Source of the DNA: an uncultured Caulobacterales bacterium
GTDB lineage: Bacteria; Pseudomonadota; Alphaproteobacteria; Caulobacterales; Maricaulaceae
Reading direction: 5' to 3'
DNA: 64,000 nucleotides
Assembly: GCA_938009235.1 (NCBI GenBank)
Contig: CALLIK010000004.1
Location: 124,001-188,000, forward strand
The notes under the pieces were generated by a model. The model did not search any database. It was not told the origin of the DNA and saw only the letters and a list, made by a program, of their open reading frames with translations. This document shows positions 39,108-48,483 of the stretch, one piece after another. A program made the translations under genes and the position numbers. Positions within the stretch are counted from its first letter, which is position 1. Each line of letters begins with the position of its first letter.

Positions 39108-40489
39108 CATCCGACGTCCTGATTGTCGAAGACGAAGACGATATTCGAGCCATGATTTCTGGTATTCTCGAAGATGAAGGCTACCATGTAAGAGAAGCTG
39201 CGACATCTGAAGCCGCTCTTGAGGCTGTCAAAACTAGAAAGCCTAACCTTGTTGTTTTGGATGTTTGGCTAAAAGGGTCGAGCATGGACGGCATAGAATT
39301 GCTGACGGCGTTAAAGGCCCGACATAAGAACTTACCCATCATTATTATATCAGGTCACGGGACTGTGGAGACCGCAGTGTCTGCTATCCGTAAAGGTGCA
39401 TTTGATTATATCGTTAAGCCATTCAAGGCCGCGAAACTCCTAGTGACAGCGACACGTGCCTTAGAAAATTCACGATTAAGGCAGGAGAATGAGGAGTTGA
39501 AAGGTAAGGCTATCAATACCGTTGAGCTTGTCGGGACATCCACACCCATCGTTCAATTGCGTCAGAAGATTGGACGTATAGCCGTCACAAATTCACGTGT
39601 TCTAATTTCGGGGGCTTCGGGGACAGGTAAGGAGCTACTTGCTCGGCTTTTACATGGGCAATCCAATCGAGCTGACGGCCCCTTTAAAGCTGTGAATGCC
39701 GCTTCAATGGTACCTGAGCGCGTCGAAGAAGAGCTCTTTGGTATGGAAACTATGGGGCCCGGACATCCGCAAAAAACAGGTTTGTTAGAACGAGCGCATA
39801 ATGGAACTTTATATCTTGATGAAGTCGCGGATATGCCGTTGGAGACACAAGGAAAATTACTGCGCTTGCTCGTGGAACAACGCTTTAATCGGGTGGGCGG
39901 ACAGGACGATGTGCAAGTCGATGTTAGAGTTATCACCAGTTCATCTCGTGATTTAACCCATGAAGTTGCGAGTGGCCGCTTCCGTGAAGACCTTTATCAT
40001 CGTCTAAATGTTATGCCGCTACACGCCCCAAAATTGTCAGAGCGCCGCGAAGATATTCCGGCTTTGGTTGAGCACTTTATCGAACAGTTGGCTGCATCGA
40101 CAGGACTGCCTGCTCGAAAAATTGGCGATGATGCTATGGCTGCGCTCCAAGCGCATGATTGGCCTGGGAATGTCCGGCAGCTTCGCAATAATGTTGAAAG
40201 GCTGTTGATCTTAGCCACGGGCGAACCGTCTCAGCCCATTACGCTTGCGACATTGCCTAAAGAAGTTTCGGTCGTAAGGTCTGGCAATAACGCTCAAGAT
40301 AATGACCGAATTATCGCCATGCCTTTGAGAGATGCGCGTGAACATTTCGAACGAGAGTACTTGAAGGCGCAAATTGACCGCTTTGGTGGAAATATCTCAC
40401 GCACAGCTACTTTTGTTGGGATGGAACGTTCGGCCTTGCATCGCAAACTCAAGTCGCTAGGTTTAGGCACGACCGGGCGAGAGGGATGA
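39104..40489 (+). CDS. ntrX: Response regulator NtrX
   Basis: The 461-residue product has a receiver domain (D53 in LVVLDVWLKGSSMDG), an AAA+ domain (Walker A GASGTGKE; Walker B TLYLDEVADMP) and a C-terminal Fis-type helix-turn-helix (NISRTATFVGMERSALHRKL). In place of GAFTGA it has ELFGMETMGPGHPQKTG, so the sigma-54 contact is missing, as in other alphaproteobacterial NtrX proteins. It overlaps ntrY by four bases (ATGA). With NtrC also lacking GAFTGA, neither activator seen here looks sigma-54 dependent. Confidence 0.94.
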   Translation: MTSDVLIVEDEDDIRAMISGILEDEGYHVREAATSEAALEAVKTRKPNLVVLDVWLKGSSMDGIELLTALKARHKNLPIIIISGHGTVETAVSAIRKGAFDYIVKPFKAAKLLVTATRALENSRLRQENEELKGKAINTVELVGTSTPIVQLRQKIGRIAVTNSRVLISGASGTGKELLARLLHGQSNRADGPFKAVNAASMVPERVEEELFGMETMGPGHPQKTGLLERAHNGTLYLDEVADMPLETQGKLLRLLVEQRFNRVGGQDDVQVDVRVITSSSRDLTHEVASGRFREDLYHRLNVMPLHAPKLSERREDIPALVEHFIEQLAASTGLPARKIGDDAMAALQAHDWPGNVRQLRNNVERLLILATGEPSQPITLATLPKEVSVVRSGNNAQDNDRIIAMPLRDAREHFEREYLKAQIDRFGGNISRTATFVGMERSALHRKLKSLGLGTTGREG

Positions 40490-40512
40490 TCCGCCGTAGT
40501 TAGGATAAATAC

Positions 40513-41886
40513 ATGCGGGTCATTATTTGTGGTGCTGGACGTGTGGGTTACGGCCTTGCTGAACGTTTGTCTCAAGAACGGAATACCGTTACCGTAATTG
40601 ATACATCACCAAGCCTTATTCGCCAGATTACCAATGAGCTCGATGTACGGGGCGTTATTGGCCACGGTAGTCATCCTGATGTCCTTGTGCGCGCGGGCGT
40701 TAGCGATTGTGATATGATCATCGCTGTGACCTATGCGGATGAAGTGAACATGATGGCTTGCCAAGTTGCGCACTCTTTGTTTGATGTGCCGACGAAAGTC
40801 GCGCGTGTGCGGGCTCAAGGCTATCTCGATAACCGGTGGAATGATCTCTATTCACGAGAAAATATGCCGATTGATATTATTATCTCACCTGAAATTGAGA
40901 TTGGTAAAGCCATTCTGCGCCGCTTGAATACACCAGGCGCTTTTAACGTTGTTCCTTTTGGAGACGGCGCTGTTCAAATGCTAGGCGTTGAAATTCAAGA
41001 AGACTGCCCGATTATTCAAACCCCAATTCGCCAGATCCCAGATTTATTTGTAGGGCTTCATGCCGCCGTTGTCGGCATTGAACGTGAAGGTGAGTTATTT
41101 GCACCCACACCAGATGATCCATTGGAAGTGGGTGATCGCGCTTATATCGTAACGCAGGCGGCTCATTCTTCTAGATTACTCGAAGTTCTTGGCGTTAATC
41201 AAACGCAAGCGCGTCATGTGGTGATTATTGGCGGGGGTAATGTCGGCACTTATGTAGCTGAAAAACTCGAAGGTAAAAGCGGCATGCGTGTGCGCGTGAT
41301 CGAACGCGATAAGGCGAAAGCTGAAAAAGCGGCTGAGTTGCTGACCCGCACCGTCATCCTAAATGGCGACGCCATGGATGCAGAGATTCAAGAAGAGGCA
41401 GGTGTTTCAAATGCTGAAATGGTTATCAGCTTAACCAATAATGATAGTGTGAATATCTTGTCGGCTGTCTTGGCAAAAAAAATTGGGGCTAAGAATACAA
41501 TTAGTTTGATCAATGAAGTGTCTATGCAAGAAATGCAGTCCGAATTAGGCATCGATATGGTGATCGATCCTCGGGCATCGACAATCTCTTCCATTCTGCG
41601 GCATGTACGCCGCGGGCGGATATTAGAAGTGTATTCCCTTGAGCAAGGCGGTGCCGAAGTCATTGAAGGTGAAGTCCTAGACACGTCATCAATGGCAGGC
41701 AAAGCTCTTGGGGATGTTTTATTGGGCGAGGGTGTCGTCATTGGCGCTATTATTGCCGATGGAGACGTTTTGTTCCCGTCCCCCGATGTTGTTCTTAAGC
41801 CAGGATACCGTGTTGTTCTTTTTGCTGAAAAGGGCGCGTTAGACAGCATTGTATCGATGTTTCGCGTCTCTTCCGATTATTACTAG
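40513..41886 (+). CDS. trkA: Trk potassium uptake regulator TrkA
   Basis: TrkA is the cytoplasmic NAD-binding subunit that gates the TrkH potassium channel. The 457-residue product contains two RCK units, each with a Rossmann motif: MRVIICGAGRVGYGLAERL at the start and VIIGGGNVGTYVAEKL near residue 237. TrkA_C domains follow each (PIRQIPDLFVGLHAAVVGIERE; GKALGDVLLGEGVVIGAII). It follows ntrX after 23 bases, a conserved alphaproteobacterial order, and precedes trkH by six bases. Confidence 0.95.
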   Translation: MRVIICGAGRVGYGLAERLSQERNTVTVIDTSPSLIRQITNELDVRGVIGHGSHPDVLVRAGVSDCDMIIAVTYADEVNMMACQVAHSLFDVPTKVARVRAQGYLDNRWNDLYSRENMPIDIIISPEIEIGKAILRRLNTPGAFNVVPFGDGAVQMLGVEIQEDCPIIQTPIRQIPDLFVGLHAAVVGIEREGELFAPTPDDPLEVGDRAYIVTQAAHSSRLLEVLGVNQTQARHVVIIGGGNVGTYVAEKLEGKSGMRVRVIERDKAKAEKAAELLTRTVILNGDAMDAEIQEEAGVSNAEMVISLTNNDSVNILSAVLAKKIGAKNTISLINEVSMQEMQSELGIDMVIDPRASTISSILRHVRRGRILEVYSLEQGGAEVIEGEVLDTSSMAGKALGDVLLGEGVVIGAIIADGDVLFPSPDVVLKPGYRVVLFAEKGALDSIVSMFRVSSDYY

Positions 41887-41892
41887 CGCATC

Positions 41893-43332
41893 ATGGAGCT
41901 GAACCGGATCTTGTTCTGGTTGGGGCGAACTTTCCTACTATGTACGGGATTGTTTACTTTAACCGCCTTTGTTGGCGTGTTTTGCCAAGACTTGACTGGA
42001 GCGGCTATCATAGCTGCACTGGGTGTCACGGTTGGTGTTTTTGGCTTGCTTCTAGTTATGCTATCCAGTGGCTTTGACCGAAGAGAGTCAAAGTCTGAAG
42101 CTCTACTCTTTCTGATTTTATTTTGGACCTTAGTGCCAGCGGTACTGTGTCTGCCATTTTTGTTCTTGGGCCCGAGCGACACATTGCTTGCGGCATATTT
42201 TGAAAGCGTGTCAGCCTTTACAACAACTGGCGCGTCTCGCCTTGTGCCTGATGGCCTTAGCCCTATTTTGTTGTTTTGGAGAGCTTTGCTGCAATGGGTT
42301 GGCGGGGTTAGTGTGGCTACATTTGCAATCGTGATATTTGCTGCCGTCAATCAGACAGGGACGGGTGTCCATAAATCTATACTCTACACGCTGAAAAATG
42401 GAGAATTGTTTGGCCGTTTGATTGGTATTTCTCGCCTTGTCGCGGGCATATATTTGTTTCTGGCGGCGTTAGGGTTTGTCCTTATGACCCTTGGCGGAGC
42501 TCCCGTATTTGACGCCTTATGTCTAGCCCTGAGTGGGATTAGTACGGGAGGACTTACGCCTCGGGCAGGACCCTTGCAGTTATATATTCCGCCGTTTGCC
42601 GCTACGATTTTGGGGATTCTATGCGTGTTGGGCGCAATGAATATCGCTGTTATTTGGGACTATATGCGCATGAGAAAAACTCGAGATGTTCTCAGGCTGA
42701 TCTTTAATGTTGAACATCGGGCGTTGCTTGTAATTTTTGCGATTGTTATTTTGATTGGGCTTAAGTTTTCTGGATTAGGAAGCATAGGACACCTAATTTT
42801 GGACAGTGCCTTTTTTGTGAGCTCTGCGGGGTTCCAGTATCAAGTGATCAGTTTGGACCTTGTGCCGCCTGTAATTTTGGTCACCTTAGCGCTGACAGGA
42901 GGCTCCGCCTTATCAACGGCTGGCGGCGTAAAATTGATCCGAATATTACTCTTATTTCGTCATCTCCAAACTGAGCTTTCACGTCTCTCTCACCCATCTC
43001 GCGTCATTCCCGTTAAGTTTCGAACGCAAGTTATTCCTGACTCTGCTTTTCTGTCCATCTGGATGTACTTTTTTGCTTATACGTTGGCATTTGGCGTTGG
43101 CATCGCAGCCTTCGGCGTTGTTGGGTTGCCATTGGACGATGCGATTACGTCATCAGCCGCAACACTTTCTAATGTGGGGCCTTTGTTGGAACTCACGCTG
43201 CCCGAATCAGGATTGACCTTCGCTCAATTCACAAATGGACAAATGAGCGTTGGCATTGTCCTCATGTTGTTCGGACGACTTGAGGTTTTGGCGGCTTTAG
43301 CCTTGTTTTTACCCAATTTCTGGAAGCAATGA
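41893..43332 (+). CDS. trkH: Trk potassium transporter membrane subunit TrkH
   Basis: The 479-residue product is a membrane protein with about ten helices and re-entrant pore loops of the Trk/Ktr/HKT type. The selectivity-filter-like segments read AFTTTGASRLVP, GISTGGLTPRAGP, SSAGFQYQV and TLSNVGPLLE. It pairs with TrkA encoded directly upstream. It is somewhat shorter and more divergent in the loops than E. coli TrkH, but the pore glycines are present. Confidence 0.92.
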   Translation: MELNRILFWLGRTFLLCTGLFTLTAFVGVFCQDLTGAAIIAALGVTVGVFGLLLVMLSSGFDRRESKSEALLFLILFWTLVPAVLCLPFLFLGPSDTLLAAYFESVSAFTTTGASRLVPDGLSPILLFWRALLQWVGGVSVATFAIVIFAAVNQTGTGVHKSILYTLKNGELFGRLIGISRLVAGIYLFLAALGFVLMTLGGAPVFDALCLALSGISTGGLTPRAGPLQLYIPPFAATILGILCVLGAMNIAVIWDYMRMRKTRDVLRLIFNVEHRALLVIFAIVILIGLKFSGLGSIGHLILDSAFFVSSAGFQYQVISLDLVPPVILVTLALTGGSALSTAGGVKLIRILLLFRHLQTELSRLSHPSRVIPVKFRTQVIPDSAFLSIWMYFFAYTLAFGVGIAAFGVVGLPLDDAITSSAATLSNVGPLLELTLPESGLTFAQFTNGQMSVGIVLMLFGRLEVLAALALFLPNFWKQ

Positions 43333-43472
43333 CCGAAGTGTGGGTTTTTTTGTAGTGTTAGTGATTGAAGCCTTGAAACACGCATGTCCCTCATACATGA
43401 CAACAATGTGGGTTACGGCGGGGCAAGAGCTTTTGACCCTTAACTGGCACGTAAGACCATAAGGGGAGCTCA

Positions 43473-43715
43473 ATGCCCGATCGCAATCAAAACCTTCAAG
43501 ACACTTTTCTCAACTCTGTTCGTAAGACAAAGACACCGCTGACGATATTTCTCGTTAATGGGGTCAAACTTCAAGGTGTTGTAACGTGGTTCGATAATTT
43601 TTGTGTTTTGCTACGCCGGGATGGACAGGTCCAACTTGTTTATAAACATGCAATTTCTACGATCATGCCAGGTGGCCCAGTTCTACTACATGATCCGACG
43701 GATGAAGATGAGTAA
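43473..43715 (+). CDS. hfq: RNA chaperone Hfq
   Basis: Hfq is a ring-forming RNA chaperone that helps small RNAs pair with mRNAs. The 80-residue product shows the Sm1 motif ([31 protein letters not shown]) and the Sm2 motif ([12 protein letters not shown]), with a short acidic tail (DPTDEDE). AGGGGAG lies before the ATG. It precedes hflX by 17 bases, a conserved order. Its presence is relevant to the candidate RNAs in this window. Confidence 0.97.
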   Translation: MPDRNQNLQDTFLNSVRKTKTPLTIFLVNGVKLQGVVTWFDNFCVLLRRDGQVQLVYKHAISTIMPGGPVLLHDPTDEDE

Positions 43716-43732
43716 GTTAGGGCAGGCGCGGC

Positions 43733-45049
43733 ATGGTTGAAACTGCCGACAAAAAAGTCAGAGCCCTCGTTGTTCATCCGCGTTTCGCAGATGATCGAGC
43801 CGCAGATGCGGATTATGACTTACAAGAAGCCATTGGGCTTGCTGATGCTCTAGGTGTTGATCATGCGTCTTCGCGCATTGTTGCAGTTAGAGATATTCGC
43901 AGCTCCAACTTCTTTGGGAGTGGCCAAATTCAAGATATGGCGACTGAGATCGCTAGCCAAGGCTTGTCCTTGGTGATTGTCAACGCAACCCTGACACCCG
44001 TCCAACAACGGAACATGGAACGTATTCTAAAGATCAAAGTGATTGACCGAACCGGTCTTATTCTAGAAATTTTTGGGCGCAGAGCCGCGACCAAAGAAGG
44101 TAAGCTGCAAGTCGAACTGGCACGTTTGGGGTATGAACGCTCCCGCCTTGTGAGGACTTGGACCCATTTGGAACGACAGCGCGGCGGAACGGGCGGCCTA
44201 GCTGGCCCGGGTGAAACACAAATCGAAAGTGATCGCCGTGTTTTGGATGACAAAACAACACGCTTAAAACGAAAACTTGATGATGTTCGCCGTACGCGCG
44301 GACTGCAACGCAAGGCCCGTCAACGTGCGCCAGAGCGAGTTGTGGCTTTGGTTGGGTATACGAACGCAGGTAAATCGACTCTCTTTAATCGACTGACCGC
44401 AGGCGGTGTATTGGTTAAGGACATGTTGTTTGCGACATTGGATACGACCCATCGCGTTTTGGAACTTCCAAGCGGTCAGAAGGCTGTGCTGTCTGATACG
44501 GTTGGGTTTATTTCAGACCTTCCTACATCTCTGATCACGGCGTTTCGCGCTACATTGGAAGAGGTGAAAGAGGCTGACCTTTTGATCCATGTCCGTGACT
44601 TGTCCGACCCGCTGGCAGAACGTCGACGCGAAGAAGTTATGGAAGTTTTGGAGCAAATCGAAGCTGGTCCTGAGCATGGCCAATCCATTATTGAAGTATG
44701 GAACAAGACAGACCTTCTCAGCGAGGAGGGTGCTTTGCATCTCTCTGAAAGAGCTTTGGCCTCCCGAAACGAGGCCGATATGATTGATGCGTTTGAAGTG
44801 TCCTGCCTGACTATGGACGGCATTGAGACGCTTCATAATGGCGTTGAAGAGGCGTTGACGCGGAATGATCACATCTTAGATATTCTTGTGACTCCTGCGA
44901 ACTACTCAGCGCGTGCGTGGCTCCATCAAAATGGACAAGTTTTGCAAGACGAAACCGGAGACGACGGCGTTGCTAAAATGAAGGTACGCCTCTGTGAATC
45001 TGATGCAGGCAAGTTTCTCGCGCGGCATAAAGATTTGATCGTTAGCTAA
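43733..45049 (+). CDS. hflX: Ribosome-associated GTPase HflX
   Basis: HflX binds the 50S subunit and splits stalled or heat-damaged ribosomes. The 438-residue product has the N-terminal HflX domain with the glycine-rich GGTGGLAGPGETQIE (151-165) and a coiled-coil linker. The GTPase domain has G1 GYTNAGKST (208-216), G3 DTVGFISDLP and G4 NKTD. The ATG at 43733 follows hfq closely. Its last four bases overlap the 3' end of mazG on the other strand. Confidence 0.95.
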   Translation: MVETADKKVRALVVHPRFADDRAADADYDLQEAIGLADALGVDHASSRIVAVRDIRSSNFFGSGQIQDMATEIASQGLSLVIVNATLTPVQQRNMERILKIKVIDRTGLILEIFGRRAATKEGKLQVELARLGYERSRLVRTWTHLERQRGGTGGLAGPGETQIESDRRVLDDKTTRLKRKLDDVRRTRGLQRKARQRAPERVVALVGYTNAGKSTLFNRLTAGGVLVKDMLFATLDTTHRVLELPSGQKAVLSDTVGFISDLPTSLITAFRATLEEVKEADLLIHVRDLSDPLAERRREEVMEVLEQIEAGPEHGQSIIEVWNKTDLLSEEGALHLSERALASRNEADMIDAFEVSCLTMDGIETLHNGVEEALTRNDHILDILVTPANYSARAWLHQNGQVLQDETGDDGVAKMKVRLCESDAGKFLARHKDLIVS

Positions 45050-45801
45050 AGCCCGTCAGCCTTTGCGGCTTCCCAGAGGACTTCCATTTCATCCAAAGTG
45101 AGCGTTTCAAGTGGGGTGCTCGCTTTATCTTCAACGGCGTTAAACCGCCGCGTGAATTTGTCATTTGCACCGCGAAGGGCGACTTCTGGATCGACGCCTA
45201 ATTTGCGCGCTAGATTGACGGCTGAGAACAAGAAATCGCCCACTTCACTTTCAACTTCCGTAGGCGTCCCAGATGCTACAGCGTCTTTGACCTCTTCAAT
45301 CTCTTCGCGGAGTTTCTCTACGGGGCCTTCTGTATCAGGCCAGTCGAACCCGCGTTTCGCTGCACGTCTTTGTAATTTGTCCGCTCGCATCAGGGCGGGA
45401 AGCGAATTGGCAACACCGTCCAATGTGCGTTGTTCGCCTTTCCCAATGCGTTCTGCGGCTTTGATGGCATCCCAATCGGGTTGCTCTGTGCCTTCGAAAA
45501 CATGCGGGTGACGGCGTACCATTTTTTCAACGATCCCGTCACACACGTCTGCGAAATCAAATGCATCAATTTCTGACGCCATTTTTGCGTGGAAGAGAAC
45601 TTGGAAGAGTAAATCGCCAAGTTCATTTTTTAGGTCAGCCATATCCTTGCGATCTATCGCATCGGCGACTTCATAACTTTCCTCAATTGTATATCGCGCA
45701 ATAGATTCAAATGTTTGCGTGCGGTCCCACGGGCAATCAGACCGCAAACGGTCCATCAGCGCGATAATGCGATCATAAGGTGTGTCGCCAAGCGAGCTCA
45801 T
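45046..45801 (-). CDS. mazG: Nucleoside triphosphate pyrophosphohydrolase MazG
   Basis: MazG hydrolyses NTPs to NMPs and helps clear aberrant nucleotides. The 251-residue product has two MazG repeats. The first holds the metal-binding EESYEVADAI...ELGDLLFQVLFHA, the second EEIEEVKDAV...EVGDFLFSAVNLARKLG. Its start overlaps the ccmD stop by four bases (ATGA), which ties it to the cytochrome maturation transcript. It is convergent with hflX, with overlapping stops. Confidence 0.95.
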   Translation of the reverse strand: MSSLGDTPYDRIIALMDRLRSDCPWDRTQTFESIARYTIEESYEVADAIDRKDMADLKNELGDLLFQVLFHAKMASEIDAFDFADVCDGIVEKMVRRHPHVFEGTEQPDWDAIKAAERIGKGEQRTLDGVANSLPALMRADKLQRRAAKRGFDWPDTEGPVEKLREEIEEVKDAVASGTPTEVESEVGDFLFSAVNLARKLGVDPEVALRGANDKFTRRFNAVEDKASTPLETLTLDEMEVLWEAAKADGL

Positions 45802-45905
45802 TTGCGCGGCTTTCGAAGTGTGAGCACGACAAGTACGCCAAGCGTCACAATGGAAATCCCATATGACGCAAGAATAAAGGCGGTGTTTTTACCCAAGTCG
45901 ATCAT
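45798..45905 (-). CDS. ccmD: Haem exporter accessory protein CcmD
   Basis: This 35-residue gene is easily missed. It encodes MIDLGKNTAFILASYGISI followed by VTLGVLVVLTLRKPRK: one membrane helix with a short basic tail, the standard CcmD form. CcmD helps release haem-loaded CcmE from the CcmABC exporter. The start overlaps the ccmC stop (ATGA at 45902-45905) and the stop overlaps the mazG start (ATGA at 45798-45801), so all three are coupled. Confidence 0.9.
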   Translation of the reverse strand: MIDLGKNTAFILASYGISIVTLGVLVVLTLRKPRK

Positions 45906-46675
45906 GTCGCTACATCTTCTATTGTGACCTTCGCAGGCGTTGATTTCTGGTCACGTTGTCGTTTTAAGACAACAAGTTGAGCTTCTGTACCGCGCAGAGC
46001 GAACCAAGCCAGTAGTGCTGTGTACCCCAGAAACATAAGTAAAAGCGGTGTTAGTAATTCTATTGGAAGGCCTGGCGCACCAGGCTCTGAAACAGTTGCA
46101 GGTTGATGCAAGGTGTACCACCAATTCACGGAAAACTTGATGATTGGGATGTTTAGCCATCCTACCATCGCAAGGATGGCAGCTAAGCGCGCCGCGTGTC
46201 GTCTGTCTGCTACAATATTCCAGATTGCCATATAGCCAATATAGATAAATAGGAGGACCAAAACAGACGTCATCCGCCCATCCCATTGCCACCATGTACC
46301 CCATGCAGGTCTGCCCCAAAGACTGCCCGTAACTAGCGCAAGGACTGTGAACGCCGCACCAGGTAAGGCGAGTGATTTGGCGACTAAATCTGCTAAATTA
46401 TGTCGCCAAACAAAGCCGACCAAACTTGCGAGCGCAATCATCGAATAGGCCGCCATTGCGCACCACGCCGCTGGCACATGAACATACATGATTCGTACAG
46501 TCTGCCCATGTTCAATGGCTGGCGGTGAAATAAAGAGAGATACAGTTAATCCTGCCCCGATTAAGACAAAGGCCAGCCATCCACTTATTGGCGTAGCAAA
46601 TCGAGAGAACCGAAGAAACCGAGCTGGGTTAGCGAGGTAAGACATGCCCTTCGCGATGTAGGTTGAAATACGCAT
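45902..46675 (-). CDS. ccmC: Haem exporter permease CcmC
   Basis: CcmC is the membrane protein that presents haem to CcmE. The 257-residue product has six membrane helices and the tryptophan-rich haem-binding segment WGRPAWGTWWQWDGRMTS. Conserved histidines flank it (MYVHVPAAW before, YTLHQPAT after). It lies directly downstream of ccmB (one base apart) and overlaps ccmD. Confidence 0.96.
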   Translation of the reverse strand: MRISTYIAKGMSYLANPARFLRFSRFATPISGWLAFVLIGAGLTVSLFISPPAIEHGQTVRIMYVHVPAAWCAMAAYSMIALASLVGFVWRHNLADLVAKSLALPGAAFTVLALVTGSLWGRPAWGTWWQWDGRMTSVLVLLFIYIGYMAIWNIVADRRHAARLAAILAMVGWLNIPIIKFSVNWWYTLHQPATVSEPGAPGLPIELLTPLLLMFLGYTALLAWFALRGTEAQLVVLKRQRDQKSTPAKVTIEDVAT

Positions 46676-47344
46676 TTATCTGTCCGTATTCGCAGCTAAT
46701 GCGGCCGCTGTTGCAGGAATGGAAATTGTCAGAGCCAGAAGAGATAGGCCGAAAAGAGCTTGCAGTTCTGTCGCCGCAAACCCTCGATCTATGAAAGTGT
46801 CTGAGGCGGCAACACCGAATATCAATATAGGCACGAGCAGAGGCGCAGTGATGAAAATGGCGAGGAAGCCGCCCTTACTACTTGGACCTGTGAGAGCGCC
46901 TGCGAGGGCCGTGAAGGCCGCTAATCCAGGTAATGCACAGAGCAGCGACAAGACCAAACCCCAAACGGCTTGGAGGGATAAATCGAAGAGTAAGGACCAA
47001 AGCGGCGCGGTTAGAACGAGGGGTAAGAGCTGTATCAAGGCGAAGCTCAAAATGCCGCTGACGGATTGCGAAAGATAGCTAACGCCTGACAGCCAAAGCT
47101 GTCCTGTGGTGCCATCTTTCAAATCTTCTGAAAACGCGTGATCGACGCTGATTAACGTCGCGAAGGTGACGGCCAACCAAATAAGCGGAACACCCATTTG
47201 CCGTAACACGCTCATGTCTCCATCCATCGCAATCGCGCAGAGCGACAGAAAAATCGCCATGAAAACGAGCCCATAGGCCCAACTACCTGCGGAACGCGCG
47301 GCGCGGATAAAGTCTCGTTTAAGAATTTTGGAGACAGTGCTCAT
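46676..47344 (-). CDS. ccmB: Haem exporter permease CcmB
   Basis: CcmB is the permease that works with the CcmA ATPase in loading haem onto CcmE. The 222-residue product has six hydrophobic segments, with LKDGTTGQLWLSGVSYLSQS as the family's first-loop motif and PLLVPILIFGVAASD later. It overlaps ccmA by four bases. Length and topology are normal for the family. Confidence 0.93.
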   Translation of the reverse strand: MSTVSKILKRDFIRAARSAGSWAYGLVFMAIFLSLCAIAMDGDMSVLRQMGVPLIWLAVTFATLISVDHAFSEDLKDGTTGQLWLSGVSYLSQSVSGILSFALIQLLPLVLTAPLWSLLFDLSLQAVWGLVLSLLCALPGLAAFTALAGALTGPSSKGGFLAIFITAPLLVPILIFGVAASDTFIDRGFAATELQALFGLSLLALTISIPATAAALAANTDR

Positions 47345-47922
47345 GATAGAACAAGCCGTTGAGTAGGGATTTTACCCACTGATATTGGAGCGTGAGAGGC
47401 GACCAAAGCTAACCCACCTTCTTGAACATGACGCTGTAAATGGGACGCGACTAAGTCTCTACCAGATGCGTCTAGTCCTGCTAGCGGTTCGTCCAATATC
47501 CATATCGGCTTATGCGTGGCTAACATTTTGGAAAATGAGAGCCGTTTGGCTTGACCTGTAGACAGTTTTTCTGTGAGTGTCGCGGCGTGAGGTATTAGCT
47601 CGACGGTGATAAGGTCAGCTCCCCAAAACCTAGCGTCTTCGCTCGCTTTCAACTTTGGTTTTGCGTAACCGTCTGAGGGTAGAAATGAGATGGCTTGTGG
47701 AGCCGTTAAGGGCGAGCCATCATGCGACCATGAAACTTGACCCGCTTCAGGTCGGCTTAACCCCGCGCAGGTCCGCAAGAGTGAGGTCTTTCCAATGCCG
47801 TTGCCGCCTTCGATCCAAAGGAGTTTAGGGCCTAATAACTCAAGCGAAAGCTTTGACACCAAGGTGCGATCACCTCGGATGATGTCGACATCCTTTAACG
47901 TTAATGTGGCTGACATACCCAT
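47341..47922 (-). CDS. ccmA: Haem exporter ATPase CcmA
   Basis: The 193-residue ABC ATPase has Walker A EGGNGIGKTSLLRTCAG, a signature in the form LSTGQAKRLSFSKML and Walker B IWILDEPLAGLD. It is short, as CcmA proteins are. The first gene of ccmABCD-mazG, it is divergent from ccmE with a 123-base gap. An ATG two codons into the frame (MSATLTLKD) is an equally good start. Confidence 0.94.
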   Translation of the reverse strand: MGMSATLTLKDVDIIRGDRTLVSKLSLELLGPKLLWIEGGNGIGKTSLLRTCAGLSRPEAGQVSWSHDGSPLTAPQAISFLPSDGYAKPKLKASEDARFWGADLITVELIPHAATLTEKLSTGQAKRLSFSKMLATHKPIWILDEPLAGLDASGRDLVASHLQRHVQEGGLALVASHAPISVGKIPTQRLVLS

Positions 47923-48045
47923 GAGGCTATGACTTAGCGGTGAGGCTGCAGGATGTCACGTGAGACTGTAAGTAAGGCTCGCTTTTAAGATTGGCCTTAT
48001 CAACTGTTGGGTTGCGGCTTAGGTCTTCCGTGATATTGAGTTCGC

Positions 48046-48483
48046 ATGACAAACACGCGCATCATTCCTCCTCGACGAAATCAGCGACTTCTCTGGATTT
48101 TCGGTTTGGGCCTTATGCTTGTCGTCGGGCTATTCCTTGTGTTTCAAGCTCTAGGCCAGAACATGCAGTTTTTTGAAAACCCATCTGATGTTGTCAGTGA
48201 GGGCTTTGAGCCACGATCAGACACTTTTAAAATTGGCGGCCTCGTGAAGACTGATACCGTTGTTACCGAGGGGTGGACCACTCAATTTGAAATTGACGAC
48301 TTTGAACGTGAGATGGCGCAAAATCTTCAAGTGACATACATAGGCGTTCTTCCTGATTTATTCCGTGAGGGTCAGGGAGTTGTTGTATCTGGTAAATTGA
48401 TAACAAAAACCCATTTTCGGGCCACAGAAGTTCTGGCCAAACACGATGAAAATTATCAGCCAAAAATCGAGTACCGAGACTGA
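48046..48483 (+). CDS. ccmE: Haem chaperone CcmE
   Basis: CcmE carries haem covalently in the periplasm to the cytochrome c lyase. The 145-residue product has an N-terminal anchor helix (about 14-34) and a beta-barrel domain. The haem-binding histidine is H133, with Y137, in AKHDENY. In many relatives ccmE is followed by ccmF, ccmG and ccmH; here the next gene is crtY, so the lyase genes must lie elsewhere. Confidence 0.95.
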   Translation: MTNTRIIPPRRNQRLLWIFGLGLMLVVGLFLVFQALGQNMQFFENPSDVVSEGFEPRSDTFKIGGLVKTDTVVTEGWTTQFEIDDFEREMAQNLQVTYIGVLPDLFREGQGVVVSGKLITKTHFRATEVLAKHDENYQPKIEYRD

